Assembly: GCF_014131695.1 (NCBI RefSeq)
Contig: NZ_CP036346.1
Location: forward strand, 992,001-1,056,000
Length of the DNA stretch: 64,000 nt
Source of the DNA: Thomasclavelia ramosa DSM 1402
GTDB lineage: Bacteria; Bacillota_I; Bacilli_A; Erysipelotrichales; Coprobacillaceae
Direction of reading: 5' to 3'
Below, piece by piece: positions 52,535 to 61,666 of this stretch (position 1 is the stretch's first letter; the number at the start of each line of letters is the position of its first letter). The notes under the pieces are model-generated. The model had not been told where the DNA came from. It searched no databases and saw nothing but the letters and a program-made list of their open reading frames with translations. A program made the position numbers and the translations under genes.

Positions 52535-52557
52535 CAGTCACGGTGTGACTGTTTTTT
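52533..52557 (+). terminator. Terminator of the TrmH-type gene
   Basis: AACAGTCAC (52533-52541), loop GGT, GTGACTGTT (52545-52553), then T-run. The stem begins in the stop codon. Confidence 0.9.
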
Positions 52558-52583
52558 ATAATATATATTAGTTGCAGTATTAT

Positions 52584-52613
52584 ATTATCTAAGTTATAAT
52601 TAATTTAGATAAT
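52584..52613. repeat. Inverted repeat in an AT-rich gap
   Basis: ATTATCTAA (52584-52592) and TTAGATAAT (52605-52613) are perfect 9-bp arms with a 12-base spacer, without a T-run on either strand. They lie about 165 bases upstream of the membrane-protein gene at 52777 and could be an operator. Nothing else is clear in 52558-52776. Confidence 0.35.
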
Positions 52614-52776
52614 ATTAACACATAAAAATAATAAATATAATTAATTGTGTTTATATTATATTGTTATTGATTGGGTTAATTTTACGAAGATAGATAAATA
52701 TTTAAAATAACACAGTGTAAAATTAAACAATTAAAGAGTTGATCAGGGCAATTAAATGAATAGGGAGGGGATTTAT

Positions 52777-53544
52777 ATGCCAGTGTATTCAATCAAAACA
52801 ATAAAAGAATATGCTAATAATTATATTAGTAATAACGGTCGAGAGATAACGAAGACAGTTCTTCTGATTACATCAGCTGTCATTTTTGTTCAGGCCGTTA
52901 ATTTTTTTAGTCAAGTGCTAGGGCTTATTTTAGGATTAATTACATTAACAATGCCACAAGGGTTAGTTTACGCATCATTAAAAATTGTTGATCAGCAAGA
53001 ATTATCTGCAATTGATGATACACTTTACGGAATAAAGAAGATCAGTAAGTATTTTACGACTTATTTTATTTATTCACTGATTGCTGTTTTTGTTTTAGCT
53101 CTAGTTATAGTTGCATTTATATTACTTGTATCATATTGTGATATTGGAATTATTGGCGGCAGGGACATTGTTTCAATCTTAGCACAGTATTGGATAATAG
53201 TAATTACTTTATTAGTAATTGTCATCGGAACATATGTTTTTCTTGATTGCAATTATGGAATGTTTCCATATTTAATGGAAACAAGTGATGTAAAAAATCT
53301 AAGGGCACTAAAACGTTCACGACAATTTATGAAGCATAAAAAGAAGGCCTATCTAAAATTATATTTAAGTTTTTGGAAAGAGTATTTAGGATTGATTATA
53401 ATTACATTACTAGTTTCGTTTGTATTACCTACAATGCTGGATATTAGTGCAATTATTTTTATTGTTGGGGAAGCGGTTTTAATTAAACGTAAGTTGATTA
53501 TTTATAAAGCTTTATTTTTTGAAAATAGTGGTTTGGATGAATAA
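52777..53544 (+). CDS. DUF975-like integral membrane protein
   Basis: The product has 255 residues with about six hydrophobic segments. The loop SDVKNLRALKRSRQFMKHKKKAYLKLYLSF preceding the last two helices resembles the conserved region of DUF975 proteins (S/K-rich then LxLSF-W). Function is unknown. GGGAGGGG lies 6 bases before the ATG at 52777. It is a single gene upstream of the pheST leader; its own promoter should lie in the AT-rich gap before it. Confidence 0.6.
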   Translation: MPVYSIKTIKEYANNYISNNGREITKTVLLITSAVIFVQAVNFFSQVLGLILGLITLTMPQGLVYASLKIVDQQELSAIDDTLYGIKKISKYFTTYFIYSLIAVFVLALVIVAFILLVSYCDIGIIGGRDIVSILAQYWIIVITLLVIVIGTYVFLDCNYGMFPYLMETSDVKNLRALKRSRQFMKHKKKAYLKLYLSFWKEYLGLIIITLLVSFVLPTMLDISAIIFIVGEAVLIKRKLIIYKALFFENSGLDE

Positions 53545-53679
53545 AAACTTAATATTTAAAATATAACTATCGAATAACTTTGCTTATCGATTAAAGCAGT
53601 CAAGAGCTCTATTTTTATGATTATGCTCATAAAATGATTGTCAAAATAAGCTAAACACGTTATAATATCTAGGTATAAT

Positions 53680-53892
53680 AACACGTTGATAAGGACTAGT
53701 AGGTAAGAAAGTTGTTATAGAGAGGAAGATATTTGCTGGAAATCTTCTAACAGCAGCATTATTGAATTCACCTTGGAGTGCGACTAATCATCGCCGTTTA
53801 AGCTACGTTACAGTTAATTAAGTGCATGATTATAGATCATGAATTAGGATGGTACCGCGAGATAAATCGTTCCTATATGGAACGATTTTTTA
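53680..53892 (+). promoter_or_regulatory. T-box riboswitch, phenylalanine-type, upstream of pheST
   Basis: The leader has the apical stem GGAAGAT/ATCTTC (53723-53747), the specifier TTGAA-TTC-A with the Phe codon TTC at 53767-53769, the T-box core AGGATGGTACCGCGAG (53846-53861) and a terminator. Uncharged tRNA-Phe should raise pheS-pheT expression. The 5' limit is approximate. Confidence 0.93.
53864..53892 (+). terminator. T-box-controlled terminator of pheST
   Basis: AAATCGTTCC (53864-53873) pairs perfectly with GGAACGATTT (53879-53888), loop TATAT, followed by T-run. Confidence 0.9.
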
Positions 53893-53910
53893 TATTATAG
53901 GAGGGAAAAC

Positions 53911-54948
53911 ATGGAAAATGAATTATTAAAAATCAAAGAAGAAGCATTAGCTAAATTAGCAGACTGTTCTTCTTTAAAAGAATTAAATGAAATTCGCGTT
54001 TTATATCTAGGTAAAAAAGGTCCGATTCAAGAAGCAATGAAATCGATGAAAGATATGGCACCTGAAGAAAGAAAAACTTTTGGTCAAACTTCAAACCTAG
54101 TTAAGCAAGAATTATCAAAAGCAGTTGAAGATAAAAAAGAAGCTTTGGAAAATCAAGCTATTTTAGATAAAATCAACGAAGAAAGAATAGATATTACTTT
54201 ACCAAGCTTTAAATTAGACCAAGGGTCTTTGCATCCTTTATCAACAATTGTAGCAGAATTAGAAGATTTGTTTTTGGGAATGGGATATCAAATTGCTGAA
54301 GGTCCTGAGGTAGAAAGCGATTATTTCAACTTTGAATTAATGAATTTACCAAAAGGTCATCCAGCTCGTGATATGCAAGATACATTCTATATTGATGAAA
54401 ATACTTTAATGCGGACTCATACGTCACCAGTTCAAGCACATACAATGTTAGCTGCAAATGGTGAAGGACCAATCAAAGTAATTTGTCCAGGTAAAACATA
54501 TCGCCGTGATGATGATGATGCAACGCATTCACATCAATTCATGCAGTGTGAAGGATTAGTAGTTGATAAAAATATTACCATGGCTGATTTGAAAGGAACT
54601 TTAGAAGTATTTGCACGCAAGTTCTTTGGTGAAAAGCGTGAGGTTCGCTTACGTCCATCGTATTTTCCATTTACTGAGCCTTCAGTAGAAGTTGATATTT
54701 CATGTCATAACTGTGGTGGTAAAGGTTGTCCAATGTGTAAACATACAGGATGGATAGAAATCTTAGGAGCTGGAATGGTTAACCCACGTGTTTTAGAAAT
54801 GTGCGGATTTGACTCTGAAGTATACCAGGGATTTGCATTTGGAATTGGAATTGAACGGGTTGCAATGCTTAAATACGGCATTGATAATATCCGCAATTTC
54901 TATAATGATGATATTAGATTTTTAAGTCAGTTTGGTAGAAAGGAGTAA
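53911..54948 (+). CDS. pheS: Phenylalanyl-tRNA synthetase alpha subunit
   Basis: The product has 345 residues. A coiled-coil tRNA-binding N-terminus (1-100) precedes the class II catalytic core, with motif 2 [29 protein letters not shown] and motif 3 [18 protein letters not shown]. It forms an alpha2beta2 enzyme with PheT that charges tRNA-Phe. A CxxC pair ([12 protein letters not shown]) in the catalytic part is a small metal-like loop often seen in Firmicute PheS. GGAGGG precedes the ATG. Confidence 0.98.
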   Translation: MENELLKIKEEALAKLADCSSLKELNEIRVLYLGKKGPIQEAMKSMKDMAPEERKTFGQTSNLVKQELSKAVEDKKEALENQAILDKINEERIDITLPSFKLDQGSLHPLSTIVAELEDLFLGMGYQIAEGPEVESDYFNFELMNLPKGHPARDMQDTFYIDENTLMRTHTSPVQAHTMLAANGEGPIKVICPGKTYRRDDDDATHSHQFMQCEGLVVDKNITMADLKGTLEVFARKFFGEKREVRLRPSYFPFTEPSVEVDISCHNCGGKGCPMCKHTGWIEILGAGMVNPRVLEMCGFDSEVYQGFAFGIGIERVAMLKYGIDNIRNFYNDDIRFLSQFGRKE

Positions 54949-54952
54949 AAAG

Positions 54953-57343
54953 ATGGATATTAGTTTAAAGGTATTAAATAGATATGTAAAGGTTGATGAT
55001 CAAGATCCTAAAGAATTAGCAGATAAAATTACTTCAATTGGATTGGAAGTTGAAGGAATGCACGATTTGACTAGAGGAAATAACATGACAATTGGTTATG
55101 TTAAAGAGTGTATGCCACATCCAGACAGTGATCATTTAAATGTATGCCAAGTTGAAGTTAGACCTGGTGAAATTAGACAGATTGTTTGTGGGGCACCAAA
55201 TGTGGCAACTGGACAAAAAGTAATTGTAGCCAATCCAGGATGTGATTTAGGTGATGGTTTTGTTATTAAAGAGAGTAAGATCAGGGGAGTTGAGTCGAAT
55301 GGAATGATTTGTTCAATTGCTGAACTCGGTTTAGATCAAAGACTTTTAAAACCAGAAGATAAAGATGGAATTCATGTTTTAGACACTGATGCTCCAGTTG
55401 GAGCCGAGCCATTAGAATATATGGGATTAAAAGATACGATTTTGGAAATTGGTTTGACTCCAAATCGTGCTGATTGTATGGCAATGACTTCTTTAGCTTA
55501 TGAAGTAGCAGCAATTTTAGGTCGTGAAGTTAATTTACCAGAAGTTTCATTTATCGGAGCAGAGGGAAGTGGAATCAGCGTTAAAGTTGAAACTGATTTA
55601 TGTCCATTTTTTGGTGCTAAATTAGTTAAGGGAGTAACAACTAAAGAATCTCCTGAATGGCTAAGAAATGCACTTATTGCTAGTGGAATCAAACCAATTA
55701 ATAATATTGTTGATATTTCTAATTTTGTAATGTTAGAAACAGGACAACCAATTCATATGTATGATTATGATAAATTAAATAAAAAGGAATTTATTATTAA
55801 AACAGGATTTGATTGTAAAGAAGTAATGTTAGATGGTGAGGAATATAAAATTGAACCAGCTGACCTTATTGTATCCACTGATGCTGGAATTGGTTGTATT
55901 GCTGGAGTTATGGGTGCTAATAGTACTAAAATTGATGAGAATACAACCAATATTGTTATTGAAGCAGCAACGTTTGATGGGGCAACATTAAGAGAAACTG
56001 CTCGACGTTTAAACTTATTGACTGATGCCTCACAACATTATATTAAAGGTGCTTTAAATACTGCAAATTCTTTAATGATTTTAGAAAGATGTGCTAATTT
56101 ATTAGTTGAATTAGCAGAAGCAAAAGAAGTATATCAAAGTGTAACAACTGATCTAAAAATCAAAGACTGTTTTGTTCGAGTAACAACATCAAAAGTAAAT
56201 GGGGTACTTGGAACTAAAATTACAACTGATGAAATCAAAGATATTTTCAGTGCACTAAAATTTGAGTATACTATTGATGGTGAAGAATTTAATGTGAAAG
56301 TACCAACTTATCGTAATGATATTACTTTAGCTGCAGATTTAATTGAAGAAGTAGCACGGATGTATGGGTACGATAAGATTCCTTCAACATTACCAGAGAT
56401 GTCGATGACTGTTGGAAAGAGGACAGATGTTCAAGCAAAGAAACATTTAATTAGAAACTTATTAAAAGATCAAGGGTTACATGAAACGTTGACGTATTCA
56501 TTAACTTCACCAGTAATGGTTGATGACTTTAATATTTTTCACACAAATGAGTCTGTTAAGTTAGCAATGCCATTAGGTGAAGAAAGAAGTGTAACAAGAA
56601 AATCTATAATTGGATCGTTATTACAAGTAATCAATTATAATCAATCACATAATATTAAGGATGTTAATATTTTTGAATTATCAACTACTTATTCTAAAGG
56701 TGTAGAATTACAAAATCTTGCAATTGCCTGCTGTGGTGAATACAATGGTTTACCGTTTAAACAAATTTCATATAAAGCTGATTATTATTTAGTAAAAGGG
56801 TTTGTTGAAACAATCTTTAAAAATTTGGGAATTGAAGAATCTCGTTATAAATTAGTTCGGGCTAGTCAAGATGATAAGTATTATCATCCAGGTAGAACAG
56901 CGTATATTATGATTGGTAAAGAAGTTGTTGGGGTCGTAGGAAATATTCATCCATTGATGGAAAAGAAATATAATGTTAAAGATGTTTACATTGTTGAGTT
57001 GAATCTAACAACATTATTAAATTTAAAAACAAGCAAAGTGAAATTTACTGAAATCCCAATGTACCCTTCTGTAAGTAGAGATATTGCTTTGGTGATGGAT
57101 CAGGATATTCCTACTTTTGATATTTGTCGTAAGATTGTTCAAGCGAGCAAACAGCTAGTTAAAGAAACAAAAATTTTTGATGTTTATGCAGGTGAGCATA
57201 TTGAAGCTGGGAAGAAATCAGTTGCAATTAACTTGCTTTTCCAAGATCCAAAAGGAACTCTAGAAGAAGCAACAGTTAATGCTGCAATGGAGAAAATTTT
57301 AGCAGCTGTGGAAAAAGATTTTGGAGCAGTGCTTAGAGCATAA
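54953..57343 (+). CDS. pheT: Phenylalanyl-tRNA synthetase beta subunit
   Basis: The product has 796 residues. An N-terminal tRNA-binding OB fold (about 40-150) is followed by the B1/B5 domains, the B3/B4 editing region (about 205-375), the inactive class II-like core and a C-terminal ferredoxin-fold anticodon-binding domain (about 700-796, YPSVSRDIALVMD). It edits misacylated Tyr-tRNA-Phe. The ATG at 54953 has AGGAG 7 bases upstream and lies 4 bases past the pheS stop. Confidence 0.97.
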   Translation: MDISLKVLNRYVKVDDQDPKELADKITSIGLEVEGMHDLTRGNNMTIGYVKECMPHPDSDHLNVCQVEVRPGEIRQIVCGAPNVATGQKVIVANPGCDLGDGFVIKESKIRGVESNGMICSIAELGLDQRLLKPEDKDGIHVLDTDAPVGAEPLEYMGLKDTILEIGLTPNRADCMAMTSLAYEVAAILGREVNLPEVSFIGAEGSGISVKVETDLCPFFGAKLVKGVTTKESPEWLRNALIASGIKPINNIVDISNFVMLETGQPIHMYDYDKLNKKEFIIKTGFDCKEVMLDGEEYKIEPADLIVSTDAGIGCIAGVMGANSTKIDENTTNIVIEAATFDGATLRETARRLNLLTDASQHYIKGALNTANSLMILERCANLLVELAEAKEVYQSVTTDLKIKDCFVRVTTSKVNGVLGTKITTDEIKDIFSALKFEYTIDGEEFNVKVPTYRNDITLAADLIEEVARMYGYDKIPSTLPEMSMTVGKRTDVQAKKHLIRNLLKDQGLHETLTYSLTSPVMVDDFNIFHTNESVKLAMPLGEERSVTRKSIIGSLLQVINYNQSHNIKDVNIFELSTTYSKGVELQNLAIACCGEYNGLPFKQISYKADYYLVKGFVETIFKNLGIEESRYKLVRASQDDKYYHPGRTAYIMIGKEVVGVVGNIHPLMEKKYNVKDVYIVELNLTTLLNLKTSKVKFTEIPMYPSVSRDIALVMDQDIPTFDICRKIVQASKQLVKETKIFDVYAGEHIEAGKKSVAINLLFQDPKGTLEEATVNAAMEKILAAVEKDFGAVLRA

Positions 57344-57360
57344 TAAAAATAAATTAGCGA

Positions 57361-57393
57361 AGAAATAGACGTATTTGTTTATTTCTTTTTTTT
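57361..57393 (+). terminator. Terminator of pheST
   Basis: AGAAATA (57361-57367) pairs with TATTTCT near 57380-57386 and is followed by a long T-run. The stem is AT-rich and modest in strength. Confidence 0.65.
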
Positions 57394-57463
57394 AAATATG
57401 TAATTCATATTATTTGACAAGGATTGGAACCATGATTAGAATAGAGCTAAAGAGGTGGTTATA

Positions 57464-57721
57464 GTGCAAAAAATTACATTAGAAATTGATGGAATGATGT
57501 GTGGAATGTGTGAAAGCCATATTAACGATGCTATTAGAAAGGCATTTTCAGTGAAGAAAGTCAGTTCCTCTCATAGTAAAGATAGAACAGAGATCATTAC
57601 TGCTGATGAACTTGATGAGGATAAATTAAAAGCGGTTATCGATGCTACTGGCTATAAAGTTACATCGATTACAAAAGCTCCATATGTAAAAAAAGGTTTT
57701 TTTGCATCATTCCGTAAATAA
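57464..57721 (+). CDS. Heavy-metal-associated (HMA) domain protein
   Basis: The product has 85 residues from the GTG at 57464, which has GAGGTGG 5-6 bases upstream. The ferredoxin-like HMA fold has the metal motif MMCGMCES (M-x-C-x-x-C), and the C-terminal half ends in a basic tail (YVKKGFFASFRK). Such proteins carry copper or another soft metal to P-type ATPases; no ATPase or copper regulator is nearby. It is monocistronic. Confidence 0.85.
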   Translation: MQKITLEIDGMMCGMCESHINDAIRKAFSVKKVSSSHSKDRTEIITADELDEDKLKAVIDATGYKVTSITKAPYVKKGFFASFRK

Positions 57722-57722
57722 T

Positions 57723-57753
57723 AAAGAAATCAGGATAAACCTGATTTCTTTTC
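57723..57753. terminator. Bidirectional terminator between HMA and GH2 genes
   Basis: AAAGAAATCAGG (57723-57734) pairs perfectly with CCTGATTTCTTT (57740-57751). The GH2 stop codon lies within it. Confidence 0.88.
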
Positions 57754-59349
57754 ATAGTAGGAGTATAGTTTTCTTGCTAGTTCGCTCATTCTTTGCTGAT
57801 TGACTTTACAGATCTTCCGATCATAAGTATATAGGCCATTGATTTCGTTTTCAATATCAGATATTTGAGTATAAATACAACCGCAAAGTCCATTATTAAT
57901 TGAGGGTATAACCATTTCTTGGTACATTTTTTCGATTTTATCGGTTAGTTCTTTTTCGCTATTTGTTTTACCATAGCCATATTGTTTTTTATTGCTGTTA
58001 AGATGATTATTGATTGGCCGAGTATAGCCACCACATTCACTTAATAATAGAGGACGTTCAAGGTTTGTTGACAAGATTTTATTTCGAAAATAAATATGAC
58101 GACTGACAACATCGCTATTTTTTTGACTAAACCACCCTGAGGTTGTATCATAAAATCTTGTTGGATCCAACTCTTTACAAATTTGATACATTTCATCACT
58201 ATTAAATTGACCCCAGCCTTCATTAAAAATTGTATAACTAATGATACTAGGGTGATTATATAGATGGCTGATTGTGTCGATCATATGTTGCTTAAAAATA
58301 TTTTGTTGTAGGGTATTTTTGTAACGTGTGTCTTTAAAATTTATAAACCCTAAAGTTGGAAGGACGGTATCATGGATAAAACGGTATTCACCATTATTAA
58401 CCATATCCTGCATCACAAGAATGCCTAATTTATCACAATTATAATAAAATAGCTCTGGCTCGATCTTAATATGTTTACGAATAAGATTGAATCCCAGTTT
58501 TTTTATATTCATAATCTCAGTTTTGTAAAAATCAGGATGTTCCGGTAAAAATAAACCATCATGATAATATCCTTGATCTAAGATACCATGCAAAAAAATG
58601 GGAGTATCATTTAATAGTATTTGATGTTTTTTTATTTCAACTGTTCTTAAGGCAAAGTAACTTTCAATATAATCATCATCAGTGGTTATAGAAAAAGTAT
58701 ATAAATAAGGATCATCGGGAGTCCAATAATGAGGGTTATCAATGGTGATATCAGTATCTTTTGCAGTGTAAGTCTTTTTAAAATCATTATTTTCAATAGT
58801 AACAGTATATCGACTGGCCTCAGTATTTACTTTTAAATTAATGCCGGTTAATGAGGGGGTAATTAACAGATCTTTAATACAATTTTTTGAAACGGCTTCT
58901 ACCCAGACTGTCTGCCAAATTCCAGATACTTGAGTATACCACATTCCATGGCTTTCACGACTTTGTTTACCGTAGGGGTAATCATGCGATAAGGAGTCTG
59001 TAACTTTCACCACTAATTTATTTACGCCATCATTAAGTGATGAAGATATATCAAAATAAAAAGGTAAATATCCTCCTGAGTGAGAACCAATATATCGATT
59101 ATTTACATATACTTTAGTAAGTTGATCTACAGCACCAAAATGGAGGAGAACCTGGTTATTTGCATGATAGAAGTCTATAGGTAAAATGAAATCCTTTTGG
59201 TATACTAATGTATCATTTATTATTCCATGATAATTAGATAGTGGTGCTTGAGGAGGATAGGGAATATTAATACTGAGATCATTTAATTGCCAAACTCCAT
59301 TTAAACTGAAAAAACTATTTCTTTTTAATTGAGGTCGTGGATATTCCAT
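57730..59349 (-). CDS. Glycoside hydrolase family 2 protein
   Basis: The product has 539 residues from the ATG at 59349 (GCAGGTG upstream). A sugar-binding jelly roll (about 1-155), an immunoglobulin-like domain (about 156-240) and a barrel are present. The acid/base Glu377 (FNEGWGQF) and nucleophile Glu438 (LSECGGY) are intact. There is no signal peptide, so the enzyme is cytosolic. It is much shorter than LacZ and closer to beta-glucuronidase-size GH2 enzymes, but lacks features that would define the sugar. It is monocistronic, with a palindrome at its promoter. Confidence 0.88.
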   Translation of the reverse strand: MEYPRPQLKRNSFFSLNGVWQLNDLSINIPYPPQAPLSNYHGIINDTLVYQKDFILPIDFYHANNQVLLHFGAVDQLTKVYVNNRYIGSHSGGYLPFYFDISSSLNDGVNKLVVKVTDSLSHDYPYGKQSRESHGMWYTQVSGIWQTVWVEAVSKNCIKDLLITPSLTGINLKVNTEASRYTVTIENNDFKKTYTAKDTDITIDNPHYWTPDDPYLYTFSITTDDDYIESYFALRTVEIKKHQILLNDTPIFLHGILDQGYYHDGLFLPEHPDFYKTEIMNIKKLGFNLIRKHIKIEPELFYYNCDKLGILVMQDMVNNGEYRFIHDTVLPTLGFINFKDTRYKNTLQQNIFKQHMIDTISHLYNHPSIISYTIFNEGWGQFNSDEMYQICKELDPTRFYDTTSGWFSQKNSDVVSRHIYFRNKILSTNLERPLLLSECGGYTRPINNHLNSNKKQYGYGKTNSEKELTDKIEKMYQEMVIPSINNGLCGCIYTQISDIENEINGLYTYDRKICKVNQQRMSELARKLYSYYEKKSGLS

Positions 59350-59375
59350 AGTTAACACCTGCTTTCTTTACTTTA

Positions 59376-59404
59376 ATGATACAGGGATACTGGCTTCATT
59401 GCAA
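59376..59404 (-). promoter_or_regulatory. Promoter of the GH2 gene
   Basis: On the minus strand TTGCAA (59404-59399) and TATCAT (59381-59376) are separated by 17 bp. The -35 overlaps the palindrome at 59403-59418 by two bases. Confidence 0.55.
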
Positions 59405-59418
59405 TTCTAGTTAGAATT
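59403..59418. promoter_or_regulatory. Palindrome at the GH2 promoter
   Basis: AATTCTA and TAGAATT are perfect 7-bp arms around a GT centre, abutting the GH2 -35 box. It could bind a sugar-responsive regulator; no such regulator gene is adjacent. Confidence 0.45.
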
Positions 59419-59443
59419 TATTAAATTATTATTGTTATTCCAA

Positions 59444-59474
59444 TTGACTATTCCCCTAGGTATAGGTTTATACT
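59444..59474 (+). promoter_or_regulatory. MerR-type promoter with 19-bp spacer
   Basis: TTGACT (59444-59449) and TATACT (59469-59474) are separated by 19 bp, the overlong spacing typical of MerR-activated promoters. Between them lies the dyad CCTA-GGTA-TAGG (59455-59466), the expected regulator site. It drives merR and the MutS-like gene. Confidence 0.8.
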
Positions 59475-59495
59475 AGTGATAGTAGGGGGAATAAT

Positions 59496-59738
59496 ATGAA
59501 TATTGGTGAAGTTTCAGATTATTTAAAAATTACTAAAAAAGCAATTAATTTATATGAAGAGAAAGGTTTACTTAGACCCAATAAAAATAGCAATGGATAT
59601 CGTCTTTATGGAGAGGAAGAAATTAAAACTCTAAAACAAATTAAAATTTTACGTTCTCTTGATTTCTCTTTGAGTGAGATAAAGGATATCATTATTAATA
59701 ATGAATATTGTTTTTTGATAATAAGCTTAGTGAATTAA
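59496..59738 (+). CDS. MerR-family regulator, DNA-binding part (upstream of a frame break)
   Basis: The zero frame gives 80 residues: a MerR helix-turn-helix (MNIGEVSDYLKITKKAINLY, YEEKGLLRPNKNSNGYRLYG) and the start of the dimer helix, then ISLVN and a stop. The natural continuation lies in the -1 frame. At 59711-59717 the sequence T TTT TTG is read in the phase of a classic -1 slippery heptamer, and slipping there joins it seamlessly to the frame at 59708-60100 to give 201 residues. A lost T in a run of seven would look the same. GGGGGA lies 5 bases before the ATG. Confidence 0.8.
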   Translation: MNIGEVSDYLKITKKAINLYEEKGLLRPNKNSNGYRLYGEEEIKTLKQIKILRSLDFSLSEIKDIIINNEYCFLIISLVN

Positions 59739-60100
59739 AAATTAGAGATTATGATTTACAAAAAAAGATTCAATATCTTGATCTAGTTAAAAATGATTTT
59801 ATTCAAAATGAAATTATTGAGAATATAGAAGAATATCGAGAATTATTAATTCGTGAATCAAAAGAAGAAATCAAAGATAAAAATATATATGTTGATTTTG
59901 AAAAAATACTAATTGTTGTCTTTACATTTTTTACAACTATAAGCATATGTGGAAGAGGTAGGATATCTGGGGAAATAATAATTATTATTTATCTACTTAT
60001 TTTAATTTGTAGTACGGCTTTATTGCATTATCCGCAATCGCGTAAATTTTTTTATCAATTGTATCAAAAGTTGCAAGAATATAAGAGGAAAGATAAATGA
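59708..60100 (+). CDS. MerR regulator, C-terminal membrane part (downstream of the frame break)
   Basis: The frame contributes about 127 residues after the slip site: the rest of the MerR coiled coil (DNKLSELKIRDYDLQKKIQY), a charged helix and two hydrophobic helices (about VVFTFFTTISICG and IIIIIYLLILICSTALL). No ribosome site precedes its first possible start (TTG at 59708), so it is unlikely to be made alone. The joined protein would be a membrane-bound MerR regulator. It overlaps the start of the MutS-like gene by 4 bases. Confidence 0.7.
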   Translation: MFFDNKLSELKIRDYDLQKKIQYLDLVKNDFIQNEIIENIEEYRELLIRESKEEIKDKNIYVDFEKILIVVFTFFTTISICGRGRISGEIIIIIYLLILICSTALLHYPQSRKFFYQLYQKLQEYKRKDK

Positions 60101-61665
60101 TTTGGTTAATTATTATAAGTATCGTGTTGATTGCAGGAGTATTAGGTTTCTTAAAAATATTAGTTACGAAGAAATATTTGATCCATCAATATAATTTAGG
60201 AGTTGGTGTGCAGTATCGGGATTTTACTAAAGAGTATTATCATTATAATAAAGAACGAAGTATTGACGAAGAAACTTTTATAGATTTTGAAATGCCGCAA
60301 ATTTTAAAGAAAATTAATTTTACTTATAGTGAGATAGGAAATGAGTACTTGTATAATTTATTTTTTAGAGAAAATAATAATTTAGATACTCAAGAAAGTA
60401 TTATTGATAAATTGAATTGTCAAAAAAAATTAGCAGAGAGTATTTATCAGCTGAATAAACTTAATAAAGCATATGTACCGATCTTATCTATTAAAAGAAG
60501 CTTGCTAAATATTTCAGCTAAATCGTGTTTATTAGCAGGGCTGTTTTTGATACTTGATGTGGTTAGTATAATAGCAGCAATAATTGATATAGAGAATGTT
60601 TATTCTGTTGTTATAATGTTATTATTGAGCATTTTAATGAATACCCAATTATCTCAAAAAACAGGAAAAATTAGTCTTCAGATATCATTAATTAATGATA
60701 TGCTTCAAATTACCAATAAATTATTAAAAATAAATATTTATCCTGATTCAAATCAGACTTTAGTAATGAACTCATTTATCCATTTGAAGAAAATGACAAA
60801 AACAACATATTATTTTAATAAAATAAAACAGTTTGATATTTTCAATATTTTGGAGTTAATGAAATCATTATTCTTTATTGATATATTTCAAGCAGTTAAA
60901 CTTAGTAGGAAAGTAGATCAAGTACAAAATGATATCATGGTTCTTTATGAGAATATCGGTTTGTTGGATGTATGTATTATGATTAAGGTTATTCGTAGTC
61001 TTTATGATACTTGTATACCAATCATATTAAAAGATGAAAGAGTTGAGATAGTAGAGGGGTATCATTTATTGATAGAAAAACCGATTAAAAATACTGTTGT
61101 AATATCAAATGATACGATTGTTACTGGTAGCAATGCCTCTGGGAAATCTACGTTTTTGAAAATGTTAGGTGCCAATTTGTTGTTAGCAAAAACCTTAAAT
61201 ATTAGTTTTGCAAAGGAATTTAAATATTATCCGTTTGCTTTGATCTCATCAATTCATATGAAGGATGATATTATGAATGGAGATAGTTTTTATGTTAAAG
61301 AAATCAAACGTTTAAAGCAAATTACTGAATTTGCTAATAAGCAAAAATCATTAATCTTAATTGATGAGATTTTAAAGGGGACAAATGAAAAAGAGCGAAT
61401 TATTATTGCGCTGGCATTAATGAAATATTTATTTAAATGCAATTCTATGACGATTATTACTACTCATGATATTGAATTAACAGAAGTCTTTGATCAAGTA
61501 GATAAATATTGTTTTAATGATATTAAAAAAGATAATAAAATCATTTTTGATTACCTTATTAAGAAGGGAGTTTGTACTGTTGGAAATGCAATCGCGATAG
61601 TTAAGACATTAGATTTTGATCAAGAAATTTTAAAGGAAATTAATGATAAAATAGAAGTTTTTTGA
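60097..61665 (+). CDS. Membrane-anchored MutS-family ATPase
   Basis: The product has 522 residues. It has an N-terminal helix (2-22), two further helices (about 143-165 and 167-183), a helical region that may match the MutS core, and a MutS-type ATPase domain: Walker A GSNASGKS (344-351), Walker B LILIDE (419-424) with the KGTNEKER signature and TTHD (455-458). DNA-mismatch domains I and II are absent. Membrane MutS-like proteins are known in Firmicutes and Bacteroidetes without a defined role. It overlaps the MerR gene by ATGA and shares its promoter. Confidence 0.85.
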   Translation: MIWLIIISIVLIAGVLGFLKILVTKKYLIHQYNLGVGVQYRDFTKEYYHYNKERSIDEETFIDFEMPQILKKINFTYSEIGNEYLYNLFFRENNNLDTQESIIDKLNCQKKLAESIYQLNKLNKAYVPILSIKRSLLNISAKSCLLAGLFLILDVVSIIAAIIDIENVYSVVIMLLLSILMNTQLSQKTGKISLQISLINDMLQITNKLLKINIYPDSNQTLVMNSFIHLKKMTKTTYYFNKIKQFDIFNILELMKSLFFIDIFQAVKLSRKVDQVQNDIMVLYENIGLLDVCIMIKVIRSLYDTCIPIILKDERVEIVEGYHLLIEKPIKNTVVISNDTIVTGSNASGKSTFLKMLGANLLLAKTLNISFAKEFKYYPFALISSIHMKDDIMNGDSFYVKEIKRLKQITEFANKQKSLILIDEILKGTNEKERIIIALALMKYLFKCNSMTIITTHDIELTEVFDQVDKYCFNDIKKDNKIIFDYLIKKGVCTVGNAIAIVKTLDFDQEILKEINDKIEVF

Positions 61666-61666
61666 A

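Noticed and set aside
57730-59349. Naming the GH2 gene lacZ or uidA
   Set aside because: Both catalytic Glu residues are present, but length and domains fit several GH2 activities and no neighbour indicates the sugar.
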